Shown here: piece after piece, positions 19,999 to 29,224 of the stretch | How the letters are laid out: each line of letters starts with the position of its first letter | Position numbering within the stretch: position 1 is the stretch's first letter | The notes under the pieces: model-generated | What the model saw: the letters and a program-made list of their open reading frames with translations, nothing else | The model's database searches: none | Told to the model about the DNA's origin: nothing | Position numbers and translations under genes: made by a program | From: Thermoplasmata archaeon | GTDB taxonomy: Archaea; Thermoplasmatota; E2; DHVEG-1 | Length of the DNA: 64,000 bases | Direction of reading: 5' to 3' | NCBI GenBank assembly: GCA_014894395.1 | Contig: JADBLO010000059.1 | Location: 1-64,000, forward strand

Positions 19999-21456
19999 AT
20001 GAAAACATCAAAAGAGTATAAAGAAAGCCTTCGAATGATGCGGCCGAATATTTACAAGTTCGGGGAACTCATTAAAGACGTGACAACGCATCCTGCGACA
20101 AAACGGTCGATAGAGGGTCATGCGCAGATCTTTGATGCTGCACGGAAATCAGAATATAAGGATATTCTCACGACCACTTCGCATCTCACCGGTGAACCAA
20201 TATCTCGGTATCTCTCCATTGTTCAGGGACCTGAGGATATGATCGCGAATGTCCGCATGAAACGACTTATGTTCAACCTTACCGGTACGTGCACCGGTGG
20301 TCGATGTGTTGGGTTCAACGCAATTAATGCGATGTGGGCGACGACCTACGATATTGACCAAGACCTGAGGACTGAGTATCATAAAATACTTCAGACCTGG
20401 CTTAAAGACGCTCAGAAGAAAGACATCACGCTTGCTGGTGCACTCACGGATGCGAAAGGTGATCGTTCAAAATCACCATCACAGCAATGTGACCCTGATC
20501 TAAGCCTCCATGTTGTTGAAAAAAGAAAAGATGGGATCATTGTTCGGGGTGCGAAAGTGATGATCTGTGGTGTCGCAGCAGCAAACGAGATCCTTGTCAT
20601 GCCTGGAACCGGATATAAGGAAGAAGATAAAGACTACGCGATTTCATTTGTCATCCCTCGAGACATTGAGAACCTGACGATTATTGAGACGCGACGACCA
20701 AGTGATACCCGGGAGCAAGAAGAAGGCTATGACGCTCCAGTGGATATCGGTGGTATTACCCAGGCCTATCTGTTATTTGAGGATGTGTTTGTTCCAAAAG
20801 AACGTATCTTCATGTGTGGAGAGTACGCGTATTCTCTGAAAGCAGTTATGAACTTTATTGCGTCGTATCGGGCAGCGATTGGTGGCTGTGTCGCAGGACA
20901 GGGTGACGTGATGGTTGGCGCGGCAGCACTCATGGCGCGAGCAAACGGTCTTTCTGAAAAGGTATTCAGGGAGAAACTCACGCAGATGACGATCAACAAT
21001 GAAACCACGTTTGGCATGGGTGTCGCTGCTGGTGTGCTAGGAACCAAGCATCCGTCCGGTGTTTGGATCCCAAATGCGTTACTATCCAATGTGAATAAGG
21101 TTCATGTGGCAACACTTCCCTATGAAACAAAGAGATTAGCTCAAGATATCGCTGGTGGCATCGCAGAAACTGGTTGTCTGCCCTCTTACAAGGATATTAA
21201 TGATCCGCGGTACGGGAAGCTTCTGAAGAAATATCTTCAAGCAAATTGCTCTGGTGAGACACGAGCAAAAATCGCCCGATTAATAGAATGGTTGACGATC
21301 GGTAGTGGCGTTCCCGGATGCATGCATGGTGGCGGTTCTCCAGATAGTGCGAAACTGGTTATCAACGCATCCACCGATATCGCTCATAACATCGAGCTTG
21401 CGAAACGTCTGGCGAACATCAAAGAAGATATCCAGGTAGAGACGAAGAAAAAATAA
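19999..21456 (+). CDS. 4-hydroxybutyryl-CoA dehydratase (AbfD)/HpaB-superfamily flavoprotein, divergent
   Basis: MKTSKEYKESLRMMRPNIYKFGELIKDVTTHPATKRSIEGHA; ALTDAKGDRSKSPSQQCDPDLSLHVVEKRKDGIIVRGAKV; SYRAAIGGCVAGQGDVMVGAAALMA; DIAGGIAETG. Confidence 0.85.
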   Translation: MKTSKEYKESLRMMRPNIYKFGELIKDVTTHPATKRSIEGHAQIFDAARKSEYKDILTTTSHLTGEPISRYLSIVQGPEDMIANVRMKRLMFNLTGTCTGGRCVGFNAINAMWATTYDIDQDLRTEYHKILQTWLKDAQKKDITLAGALTDAKGDRSKSPSQQCDPDLSLHVVEKRKDGIIVRGAKVMICGVAAANEILVMPGTGYKEEDKDYAISFVIPRDIENLTIIETRRPSDTREQEEGYDAPVDIGGITQAYLLFEDVFVPKERIFMCGEYAYSLKAVMNFIASYRAAIGGCVAGQGDVMVGAAALMARANGLSEKVFREKLTQMTINNETTFGMGVAAGVLGTKHPSGVWIPNALLSNVNKVHVATLPYETKRLAQDIAGGIAETGCLPSYKDINDPRYGKLLKKYLQANCSGETRAKIARLIEWLTIGSGVPGCMHGGGSPDSAKLVINASTDIAHNIELAKRLANIKEDIQVETKKK

Positions 21457-21464
21457 AGGAGAAA

Positions 21465-21539
21465 TGGGCCTGTTGCGATTTGAACGCAAGTCTCTAGCTC
21501 CCAAAGCTAAAAGGATGGACCAAGCTACCCTACAGGCCC
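21465..21539 (-). tRNA. tRNA-Pro (anticodon TGG)
   Basis: Minus strand GGGCCTG...CAGGCCC acceptor stem; anticodon arm TTAGC-TTTGGGA-GCTAG (loop U33-UGG-G37); T arm TTGCG-TTCAAAT-CGCAA; 3' CCA not encoded. Confidence 0.92.
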
Positions 21540-21609
21540 CAGCATACACGGTGTAACAACATATTGTATTTAAAAATATTTATCTACTCAATATTGTTTT
21601 CACCGGTTC

Positions 21610-22362
21610 ATGTATTTCAATTTTAAAAAACCAACTCATCTTTTTGCACTTATCGGATTGTTGGGATCTTTATTTCTGTTCGTCGTCTACCCCCTGATCG
21701 CCGTTTTTTCATTCACACAGACTCCCTCGCTTTACACTCCATCCATGACGCCGGACCAAAAACTCACGCTAGAGATATCCCTGCTCTTTTTCCAATTTCT
21801 TTTCGTATTTGCTGGTCTCATTCTCGTTCCCTTGCTGTGGTACAAGCTCGTGAACCGGATTACTTTAAAAGAAATGTTCGCCAGGTTGAATCTTCGTAAA
21901 GAAGGATTAAATAATGCGATTCTGTGGGGATTCATTACTGTCATTGTTGCGTTTGCCATCACCATGATCATTGGTCTTGTCTACCTGTTTCTAACAAAAA
22001 CAAATCCTAACACGTTAAGCAATATTCCTGATCTTCAACAACTGTTTTCAATCACCTCATTGTACCTTATTGTAGCAATTCAACCCTTCTGCGAGGAGTT
22101 TTTCTTCAGAGGATTCCTGCTCGAAAAAATCACTAGGGTTGGTGGTACGACAATCGCGGTCGTAACAACCGCTGTTCTGTTTGGGATATCCCATCTGACC
22201 TATACCTATGCCTATACCGCAATCGTAGCGGTCGTCCTCGGATTGCTCTTTGCTCTTGTCGTCTTGAAAACAAAAAACCTTTATTCAGCGATTTTCGCTC
22301 ATACCGTCATCAACATCACGAGCCTCACCCTGTATTTTTTCGGGAAATCTTTTGGTATGTAA
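21610..22362 (+). CDS. CPBP (CAAX/Rce1-like) family intramembrane metalloprotease
   Basis: Multi-TM protein with EEFFFRGFLLEKI, FGISHLTYTY and HTVINI motifs. Confidence 0.88.
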   Translation: MYFNFKKPTHLFALIGLLGSLFLFVVYPLIAVFSFTQTPSLYTPSMTPDQKLTLEISLLFFQFLFVFAGLILVPLLWYKLVNRITLKEMFARLNLRKEGLNNAILWGFITVIVAFAITMIIGLVYLFLTKTNPNTLSNIPDLQQLFSITSLYLIVAIQPFCEEFFFRGFLLEKITRVGGTTIAVVTTAVLFGISHLTYTYAYTAIVAVVLGLLFALVVLKTKNLYSAIFAHTVINITSLTLYFFGKSFGM

Positions 22363-22419
22363 ACGTTAATTCTATAAACAGGAGATCAATCCTCTTGTAA
22401 ATAAAAAGGTGAAAGAACT

Positions 22420-22875
22420 ATGCAGAAAGAACAAACGTTTGCGATGATCAAACCTGATGCAGTCCAACGAGGGTTCATCGGAGAAATCATCAGTCGGTTT
22501 GAAAAAAAAGGAATCAAAATAGTCGCGATGAAACTCGTCGCTGTTGACCGCAAACTCGCAGAAAAACATTACGGTGTCCATAAAGGCAAACCGTTCTTTG
22601 AGCCAACCGTGAAATACATTACTTCTTCTCCTGTCGTCGCCATGGTTCTTGAAGGCGTGAATGTTATTGAGATGGTCAGAGGAATGACCGGGGTAACCGA
22701 TCCGCAGAAAGCAGCGATGGGGACCATTCGAGGAGATTATGGACAGTTCATCGGCAGAAACATTATCCATGCCTCTGATGGGAAAGACACTGCGCAGTTT
22801 GAAATCAACCTCTGGTTTCCCCCTGAAGAAATCGCACAATACAGTCGCATCGATGAGCAATGGCTTATCGAGTAA
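22420..22875 (+). CDS. ndk: Nucleoside diphosphate kinase
   Basis: EQTFAMIKPDAVQRGFIGEIISRFEKKG; RGDYGQFIGRNIIHASDG active-site His. Confidence 0.96.
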   Translation: MQKEQTFAMIKPDAVQRGFIGEIISRFEKKGIKIVAMKLVAVDRKLAEKHYGVHKGKPFFEPTVKYITSSPVVAMVLEGVNVIEMVRGMTGVTDPQKAAMGTIRGDYGQFIGRNIIHASDGKDTAQFEINLWFPPEEIAQYSRIDEQWLIE

Positions 22876-22996
22876 GAGACTTCTTTCGTTTCTCCTGATT
22901 TTCTTCTGTTGAAAAAATCGAAGTTTTTAAATAGAAGATTGTAGTTCTTACCATTCAATAAATAGGTAAAATAAACGTTAGAGGAGAGTATGAAAT

Positions 22997-23404
22997 ATGA
23001 CAAAAGATATGATGGGTAAAGTAGCAATATGGGCATTTATCATAGGCGCACTAGTAGCACTATTAGTCGGTCTGTGGCAAGCCTACACCATTGAACAAAA
23101 CCAAATACCAGCATTCAGGACTGATATGGGCGGCTGGATCGCTTGGACATTAGCGATTATCGGTGGTATCGTAGGAATATTAGCCGTGTTAGGAAAGGGA
23201 ACTATCACCAAAGCTGAAGTTCCAGCGTTTCTCACCGCAGGTATTGCGCTACTCGTTATGTATGCAGTCTTCCAGGGCATCAACCTCGACCCATGGATCG
23301 GATCATTGTTATCCGGAGTATCCATGAGCCTGGCAATATTTATTGCCCCCGCGGTCGGCATCCTTTCAATAAAAGCAATCTGGGACATTGGGAAGGACGT
23401 TTAA
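22997..23404 (+). CDS. Membrane protein of unknown function (about 4 TM)
   Basis: 135-aa ORF with four hydrophobic segments; SD-like GGAGAG upstream. Confidence 0.65.
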   Translation: MTKDMMGKVAIWAFIIGALVALLVGLWQAYTIEQNQIPAFRTDMGGWIAWTLAIIGGIVGILAVLGKGTITKAEVPAFLTAGIALLVMYAVFQGINLDPWIGSLLSGVSMSLAIFIAPAVGILSIKAIWDIGKDV

Positions 23405-23558
23405 TCGTCCTCAATCTTTTTTTTTGTATAGAAAGTATAGACTTTGTCGAGTAATGCCAGGGAAGTATAAGTTTTTATAAGATATAGTATGAACAAATAT
23501 TGTGTAATAATTTTGTGAAATAACGTCGAAATAATATTTATTAGCATCATGTCATATT

Positions 23559-23786
23559 ATGGTGCACCTGGTGCATCGTTATGGACGTAAAAAAATAAAA
23601 ATAGGGATAGCAGTAGACAAGGATGTAGTAGAAAAACTTGATGAAATTGCTAGCTCCTCTACATATTTGGATACAAGCAGATCAGAAATTATCAATGTGA
23701 TATTGAGAGCTTTTTTCAAATCCAACGTGAATCAAACAGAAAAAGCAAGAGAACTTGTCATTAGATATCGAAAAGACCTATTGTAA
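23559..23786 (+). CDS. Ribbon-helix-helix (CopG-like) DNA-binding protein
   Basis: KIGIAVDKDVVEKLDEIASSSTYLDTSRSEIINVILRAFFK: beta strand followed by two helices, RHH pattern. Confidence 0.7.
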   Translation: MVHLVHRYGRKKIKIGIAVDKDVVEKLDEIASSSTYLDTSRSEIINVILRAFFKSNVNQTEKARELVIRYRKDLL

Positions 23787-24059
23787 GGGGAAGTTTCATT
23801 CAGGTATCTTATAATTTCCCCGAAGGGGCTTTCTCATTATGTAACAGTGAATTCAACAGGGTCTATTTTCTTTCATAAAGCTCCCACGAACAACTCGGAG
23901 TAAATTCGGATAGTCGTTTTTTGTTTTTCTCCTAAACAAATCCCTGTAAATAGGTATTAATAGCCGATAATAAATCCCTAGTAGCTTGCGGGTACTATCT
24001 ATATCAACAGAATACGGAGGTTTTTCCTCCTTATCTCACTATAAAAAGAAGCGAAAACC

Positions 24060-26042
24060 ATGGAAAACAATGATCCTAAACCAAGCATATTGCGGAGGAT
24101 TTCAACAAAGATTATAGGTCGCCCGCGCAATATCAACGACCCTTCAATTTTTTATAAATTATCATTAATAGCATTACTGTCATGGATAGGACTTGGAGCA
24201 GACGGTCTTTCATCTTCCTCCTACGGTCCTGAGCAAGCATTCAAAGCAATCGCAGGACATACCTATCTAGCCATCTTTTTAGCGATTGCAACTGCGCTCA
24301 CAGTTTTTATCATATCGTATACCTATTCGAAAATCATTGAACAGTTCCCTCATGGTGGTGGAGGGTACATCGTTGCCACCCATACACTCGGCAAAAGTGC
24401 AGGGGTTGTCTCCGGGTCTGCCTTACTTATCGACTACGTCCTCACTATCACCGTTTCCATTGCAGCCTGTGGAGACGCTATCTTTAGTTTTTTACCTTTA
24501 GAATTCCATCAGTACAGTCTCCTATTCAAAGTCTCTTTAATTTTCATCTTGATTATTCTAAACCTTCGAGGGATTAAGGAGTCGGTGACTGTCCTTGCTC
24601 CTATCTTTCTCCTATTTATCATCACTCATATCCTCCTGTTAGGATACGGTATTTTCAGTCAAGCGTCTGCGGTTGGTACACATGTCAATCAATTTTCAAC
24701 AGGATTGGGAGGTGATCTGCAGGTAATAGGGCTCTTTGGCATCCTTGCGATTTTCCTCCGCGCCTTCTCATTAGGAGGTGGAACATATACCGGAATTGAA
24801 GCTGTCTCCAATGGTCTCCCGGTCATGAGAGAACCCAAAGTAAAGACCGGTAAACGAACTATGATGTATATGGCAATTTCCCTTGCTCTAGTGGCAGGGG
24901 TGCTTTTTATTTGCTATTTTCTTCTCGATATTCAGGCTGTACAAGGTAAGACGTTAAACGCTGTCCTTGCAACAAGACTCTTTGGCGGGTGGCCAGCAGG
25001 AATTTGGATTGCGGCAATTATTATCTTTTCTGAGGGTTTGCTCCTTTTTGTTGCAGCTCAGACCGGTTTCATTGACGGACCGCGAGTGATGGCCAACATG
25101 GCTGTCGACTCATGGTTTCCAAAGAAATTCGCCGCGTTATCAGAGCGACTCACTATGCGAAACGGTGTTTTGTTCATGGGAATTGCCGCTCTTTTTTTAA
25201 TGATTGGTACCAATGGTTCCATCTCCGCGCTCGTGGTGATGTACGCGATTAATGTGTTCCTCACGTTCTCACTCTCACAATTAGGTATGGCAAAATTTTC
25301 GATAAAAATCAGAAAAAAGAAAGAGCATTGGATACGATACCTTTTCATCTTCGTTATCGGGTTTATTCTCTGTTTTACCATCCTGATTGTTACCATCTAT
25401 GAAAAACTTTGGCAAGGTGGCTGGTTTACTCTAGTGGTTACCTTGGCTGTTGTTCTTATTTGCTATTTGATTCATAATCATTATAAAAAAATCAAAAAAG
25501 CGATGCGGAAATTCGATGAGGTATTGTTGTTATCAAGCATCCATCTTGTTGGGCATCCAAATACAAAACCGGTGAATCCGAAACACATGACCGCCGTGAT
25601 TCTAGTGACAGGGTATAATGGCTATGGGGTGAACACGTTTTTATCATTGATCAGAAGCTTTCCCGGGTTGTATAAGAATATTATTTTTGTTTCAATTGCG
25701 GAGATCGACTCAGGCTCCTTCAAAGGCGCTGAGGAAGTAGAAGCATTGAAAACATCAGTACAAAGTTCGTTACTCAAGTACGTCATTCTTGCGCAGAGAC
25801 TCGGATTCTCCGCTGACTATCGAATGGATATTGGTACTGATGTGGTAGAGACCGCGAGCCATCTCTGTGAATCCATCGCAGAAGAGTTCCCAAAAGTCAT
25901 GTTTTTCACTGCAAAACTCGTTTTCCGACATGAGACTCTCTTTCATAAATTGCTTCACAACGAAACCGCGTTTTCAGTCCAGCGTCGATTGCAATGGAAA
26001 GGTCTGCCTGTAGTTATTTTGCCTGTGCGCATTGACATATAA
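24060..26042 (+). CDS. APC-superfamily permease, KimA/KUP-like (probable K+ or amino acid transporter)
   Basis: Twelve-TM-like core: LGADGLSSSSYGPEQAFKAIAG, FPHGGGGYIVATHTLGKSAGVVSGSALLIDYVLTITVSIAA; C-terminal cytosolic domain. Confidence 0.8.
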   Translation: MENNDPKPSILRRISTKIIGRPRNINDPSIFYKLSLIALLSWIGLGADGLSSSSYGPEQAFKAIAGHTYLAIFLAIATALTVFIISYTYSKIIEQFPHGGGGYIVATHTLGKSAGVVSGSALLIDYVLTITVSIAACGDAIFSFLPLEFHQYSLLFKVSLIFILIILNLRGIKESVTVLAPIFLLFIITHILLLGYGIFSQASAVGTHVNQFSTGLGGDLQVIGLFGILAIFLRAFSLGGGTYTGIEAVSNGLPVMREPKVKTGKRTMMYMAISLALVAGVLFICYFLLDIQAVQGKTLNAVLATRLFGGWPAGIWIAAIIIFSEGLLLFVAAQTGFIDGPRVMANMAVDSWFPKKFAALSERLTMRNGVLFMGIAALFLMIGTNGSISALVVMYAINVFLTFSLSQLGMAKFSIKIRKKKEHWIRYLFIFVIGFILCFTILIVTIYEKLWQGGWFTLVVTLAVVLICYLIHNHYKKIKKAMRKFDEVLLLSSIHLVGHPNTKPVNPKHMTAVILVTGYNGYGVNTFLSLIRSFPGLYKNIIFVSIAEIDSGSFKGAEEVEALKTSVQSSLLKYVILAQRLGFSADYRMDIGTDVVETASHLCESIAEEFPKVMFFTAKLVFRHETLFHKLLHNETAFSVQRRLQWKGLPVVILPVRIDI

Positions 26043-26258
26043 AAAAAAATATATAGAAAAAAACCGCGATTATTTTTAAAAACCAACGGTTTATGAATAC
26101 TAATCATTCTCCTAGCGAGAATGAAAAAAGCTATGTTTTAGACACAATCTAAAAAAATTGGAACGTAAGGCTTTGCTATGGAAAAATTTGACTATAGTTG
26201 AATGTAAACTAAAAAGAGATAAGATATTCGCAAATCTGTATCCAAATACTAATATATA

Positions 26259-26594
26259 GTGGTTAGATTTCGGTTTGTGAACATGATACCTCTCGAAAAA
26301 ATCAAAGCAGCAGAAGCTGAGGCAAAACAAGCAATCCGCGAAGCAGATATCAAAGCAAAAAAAATAATAGATGCTGCAGAAAAGAATGTAGAAAAAGAAA
26401 AACATAGGATTATTGAATTTGCCCTGAAAAAAAATCAAAAAATGCAAGAAGATGCAGAAGCAGAAGCAAAAAAAGAGACGGTAATTATTCAGGAAAAAAG
26501 TAAAGATGAACAGGACGCGATTAAGAACAATGCAATAAAAAACATGGAAAAAGCAATTTCCTTGATTATTACTAAGATTACAAAGGAGGAATAA
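26259..26594 (+). CDS. atpH: A/V-type ATPase subunit H (peripheral stalk)
   Basis: Charged coiled-coil AEAEAKQAIREADIKAKKIIDAAEKNVEKEK at the head of the ATPase operon. True start probably ATG at 26283. Confidence 0.8.
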   Translation: MVRFRFVNMIPLEKIKAAEAEAKQAIREADIKAKKIIDAAEKNVEKEKHRIIEFALKKNQKMQEDAEAEAKKETVIIQEKSKDEQDAIKNNAIKNMEKAISLIITKITKEE

Positions 26595-26615
26595 CAAATT
26601 CTTTTTCCATCCCTG

Positions 26616-28619
26616 ATGAGTAAAGTAACAGTAACAGTGCATCAAGACTATATAGAAGAGATTATAACGACTCTTTATGAAACAGGGATGGTTGAGATTA
26701 TCGACATCGTAAATGATGCCCAGTCTTTTAACGATGAATCAACAGATAGAGAGCTTCTAGGTCAAGGGTTTGATACCTCCTTTGAGTTGAGATTAACACG
26801 TATTATTGATATTTTAATGAAAAGCAATAAACCACTTAAAGGCATTCGAGAACTGCTGCATCCGCAGCTGCCAGAGGTTACAGCGGTAAAAAAATGTTCG
26901 TTGAAAGAACTTTATTCTTCTTGTGATCACCTTTTTCAAGAAATTGAACCGAATATTCTTACTTGTGAAAAACAACTCAATTTCCTAGAAGAACGAAAGG
27001 TGATCCTCCTACAACAACAAGAACAGCTTGCCTATTTTAAAAATATGAAGTTTACTCTCTCAGATATAAACGATTCATCGTCGGTTCTTGTGAGAGTTGG
27101 AAAAACCACTGATCTTGCATCATTGGAAAAAGACCTAGAAAAAACGGAATTAATACTGTTTCAATCAGAATCGTATACTATCGGGAAAAAAAAGGAATGG
27201 GCGATCCTTCTTGTTGCTCATCGTTCTGAACAAGAACATGTAGAAAAAATTAGTCGAGACTTCCTGACATTATTTTCTCTTCCTCTGACTGACGAATCAC
27301 CACGACAAGCGATACAGACACTAACAGATACTCTTAAACAACTAGATGAGGAAAAACATCAGATTCTTTCTCAACTACGTTCATTAGTAGAAAAACACCT
27401 TCAGATGCTCCTTGTTCTACGAGAGCAACTCCAGCTTGAACATGTGCGTACAGAAGTATGTAAAAATTTTGGAAAAACACAGTTTACCTATCAAATTCAA
27501 GGTTGGGTTTTAGAAAAAAATGCAAATAAATTAACTACTATACTTTCCGAAACATCAAACGATCATGTCTATTGTAGTTTTGAGACACCTTCACCAAACC
27601 CTGATCACCCCCCTACCTACATAGAGACGCCTCGCTGGGGATCACTCTTTAAAACATTTGTTGATCTTTTTTCTACTCCAAAGTATAATGAGTTAAATCC
27701 AACAATATTCATTGGGATTTTCTTTATTTTATTTTTTAGTATTATGCTTGGAGATGCAGGATATGGTTTGGTTATTCTCCTGCTTTCAGTATTTGGATAT
27801 GTAAAATTTAGGAAATTTAGTCCGACTATCCGAGACTGGTCGTTTCTTGGTATCTTCCTTGGTGTTTCAACTATTATAGCGGGTTTACTCATGAATAGTT
27901 TTTTCGGAGATTTTATTCCACGATTCATTTATCAAAATCCGGAGCGGCCATTATATAGTATGACGATTCTGGGCATCCATTTTCCAATAGATGCACTGGG
28001 TGATCCTCTGACGGTTCTTACTATAGCATTATGTTGCGGTTTGATCCATCTCAACATTGGAATTTTTTTAGGTTTAATTCAATCGTTAAAACAACATGAT
28101 TATAAAACCTTTATCACCCAGCGGTTCTGTTGGATTCCGCTTCAGATTGGTGGAGGTATTTTAATAGGAGATATGATCCTTGATTGGCAGACACCCACGT
28201 TGTTATTTTATCTTGGAGGAGCCTTCACGCTAATAGGAATTATTTTATTGTTTATATCTTCGGGTCCTGTAGGTTTTTTTGGAATCACCGGATTTGTTGG
28301 TGATTGGCTTTCTTACGCCCGTCTTCTTGCTTTAGGACTTGCAACATCAGGAATGGCTCTGGCATTCAATGTGGTAGGAGATATTCTCTCGGGAATGATT
28401 CCCGTTATTGGTATAGTTATTCTTCCAATTTTTCTCGTTATTGCTCACACAGCGAATTTAGCAATTCAATCGTTAGGTGCGGGGGTTCATTCTTTACGAT
28501 TGCAATATGTTGAATTTTTTAATCGGTTTTATGAAGGCGGTGGTAGAGAATTTGCACCGTTTCATGTAAGAAGAACATATACAAAAATTGAAGATATAAA
28601 AACTGGAGATAAAATATGA
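26616..28619 (+). CDS. atpI: A/V-type ATPase subunit I (a)
   Basis: Cytosolic coiled-coil half plus TM half; FFILFFSIMLGDAGYGLVILLLS, DWLSYARLLALGLATSGMALAFN, LAIQSLGAGVHSLRLQYVEFFNRFYEGGGREFAPF. Confidence 0.95.
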   Translation: MSKVTVTVHQDYIEEIITTLYETGMVEIIDIVNDAQSFNDESTDRELLGQGFDTSFELRLTRIIDILMKSNKPLKGIRELLHPQLPEVTAVKKCSLKELYSSCDHLFQEIEPNILTCEKQLNFLEERKVILLQQQEQLAYFKNMKFTLSDINDSSSVLVRVGKTTDLASLEKDLEKTELILFQSESYTIGKKKEWAILLVAHRSEQEHVEKISRDFLTLFSLPLTDESPRQAIQTLTDTLKQLDEEKHQILSQLRSLVEKHLQMLLVLREQLQLEHVRTEVCKNFGKTQFTYQIQGWVLEKNANKLTTILSETSNDHVYCSFETPSPNPDHPPTYIETPRWGSLFKTFVDLFSTPKYNELNPTIFIGIFFILFFSIMLGDAGYGLVILLLSVFGYVKFRKFSPTIRDWSFLGIFLGVSTIIAGLLMNSFFGDFIPRFIYQNPERPLYSMTILGIHFPIDALGDPLTVLTIALCCGLIHLNIGIFLGLIQSLKQHDYKTFITQRFCWIPLQIGGGILIGDMILDWQTPTLLFYLGGAFTLIGIILLFISSGPVGFFGITGFVGDWLSYARLLALGLATSGMALAFNVVGDILSGMIPVIGIVILPIFLVIAHTANLAIQSLGAGVHSLRLQYVEFFNRFYEGGGREFAPFHVRRTYTKIEDIKTGDKI

Positions 28620-29197
28620 GAAAAAAGCAAATGGTAATAGGAATTTTAATGCTAATGACACTCCTGCTTGTATCAGCAGGTATTGCGAGTGCTCAGGAAG
28701 AAACTCCTGTCTCTCAAGCAGATCAGAACAAAATATTGTTAATATTGGGGTGTGCATTTGCGATAAGTATCGCAGGGATCTCTGCTGCTATCGGACTTAC
28801 ACTGGCTGGATCTGCAGCAGTAGCTGTTACCGCTGAAAAACCTGATCTTTTCGGGAAATGTCTTGTTCTCTCGGTATTACCGATGACACAGGCAGTATAT
28901 GGCTTGCTTACCGCTATCCTGTTGATGTTAGGGGCAGGTCTCTTGGGAGGAAGTGCAAGAGCTGATATGGCTAATCCTGTTATTGGAACCGCGTCTATTT
29001 TGATTGGTCTTATTGTGGGATTAACCGGTGTTTCTGCTATAAACCAAGGAATGGTCGCCTCTGCTTCCATTAGTGCTGTGGGGAGAAACCCTGATGTCGC
29101 AGCACGTGGCATCATTTTCACTGTTCAGACAGAAACCATCGCTATCTTTGGGCTATTAGCTGGTATTTTGTTAATGACGGGGCTTGGATTACTCTAA
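28616..29197 (+). CDS. atpK: A/V-type ATPase subunit K (c ring), 4-TM double hairpin
   Basis: Signal-like N-terminus, then two duplicated hairpins; LPMTQAVYG and INQGMVASASISAVGRNPDVAARGIIFTVQTETIAIFG. Confidence 0.95.
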   Translation: MRKKQMVIGILMLMTLLLVSAGIASAQEETPVSQADQNKILLILGCAFAISIAGISAAIGLTLAGSAAVAVTAEKPDLFGKCLVLSVLPMTQAVYGLLTAILLMLGAGLLGGSARADMANPVIGTASILIGLIVGLTGVSAINQGMVASASISAVGRNPDVAARGIIFTVQTETIAIFGLLAGILLMTGLGLL

Positions 29198-29224
29198 GGC
29201 GATTGATACTCTAGGAAGAAAACC

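Noticed and set aside
7173-21456. Claiming a complete autotrophic HP/HB or DC/HB cycle
   Set aside because: Key carboxylase and reductase genes are absent from the window and the AbfD-like protein has altered ligand residues; reported only as a partial resemblance.
23787-24059. c-di-AMP (ydaO) riboswitch upstream of the KimA-like gene
   Set aside because: Only the downstream gene type fits; I could not find the conserved ydaO core in the leader.
26105-26123. cattctc-ctagc-gagaatg hairpin upstream of the ATPase operon as a riboswitch
   Set aside because: A single short hairpin shortly after the permease gene is most simply a terminator; no further conserved structure seen.
26112-26645. 177-aa minus-strand ORF over the atpH gene and its leader
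   Set aside because: Cys/Phe-rich shadow of the Lys/Glu-rich coiled-coil subunit H coding region.
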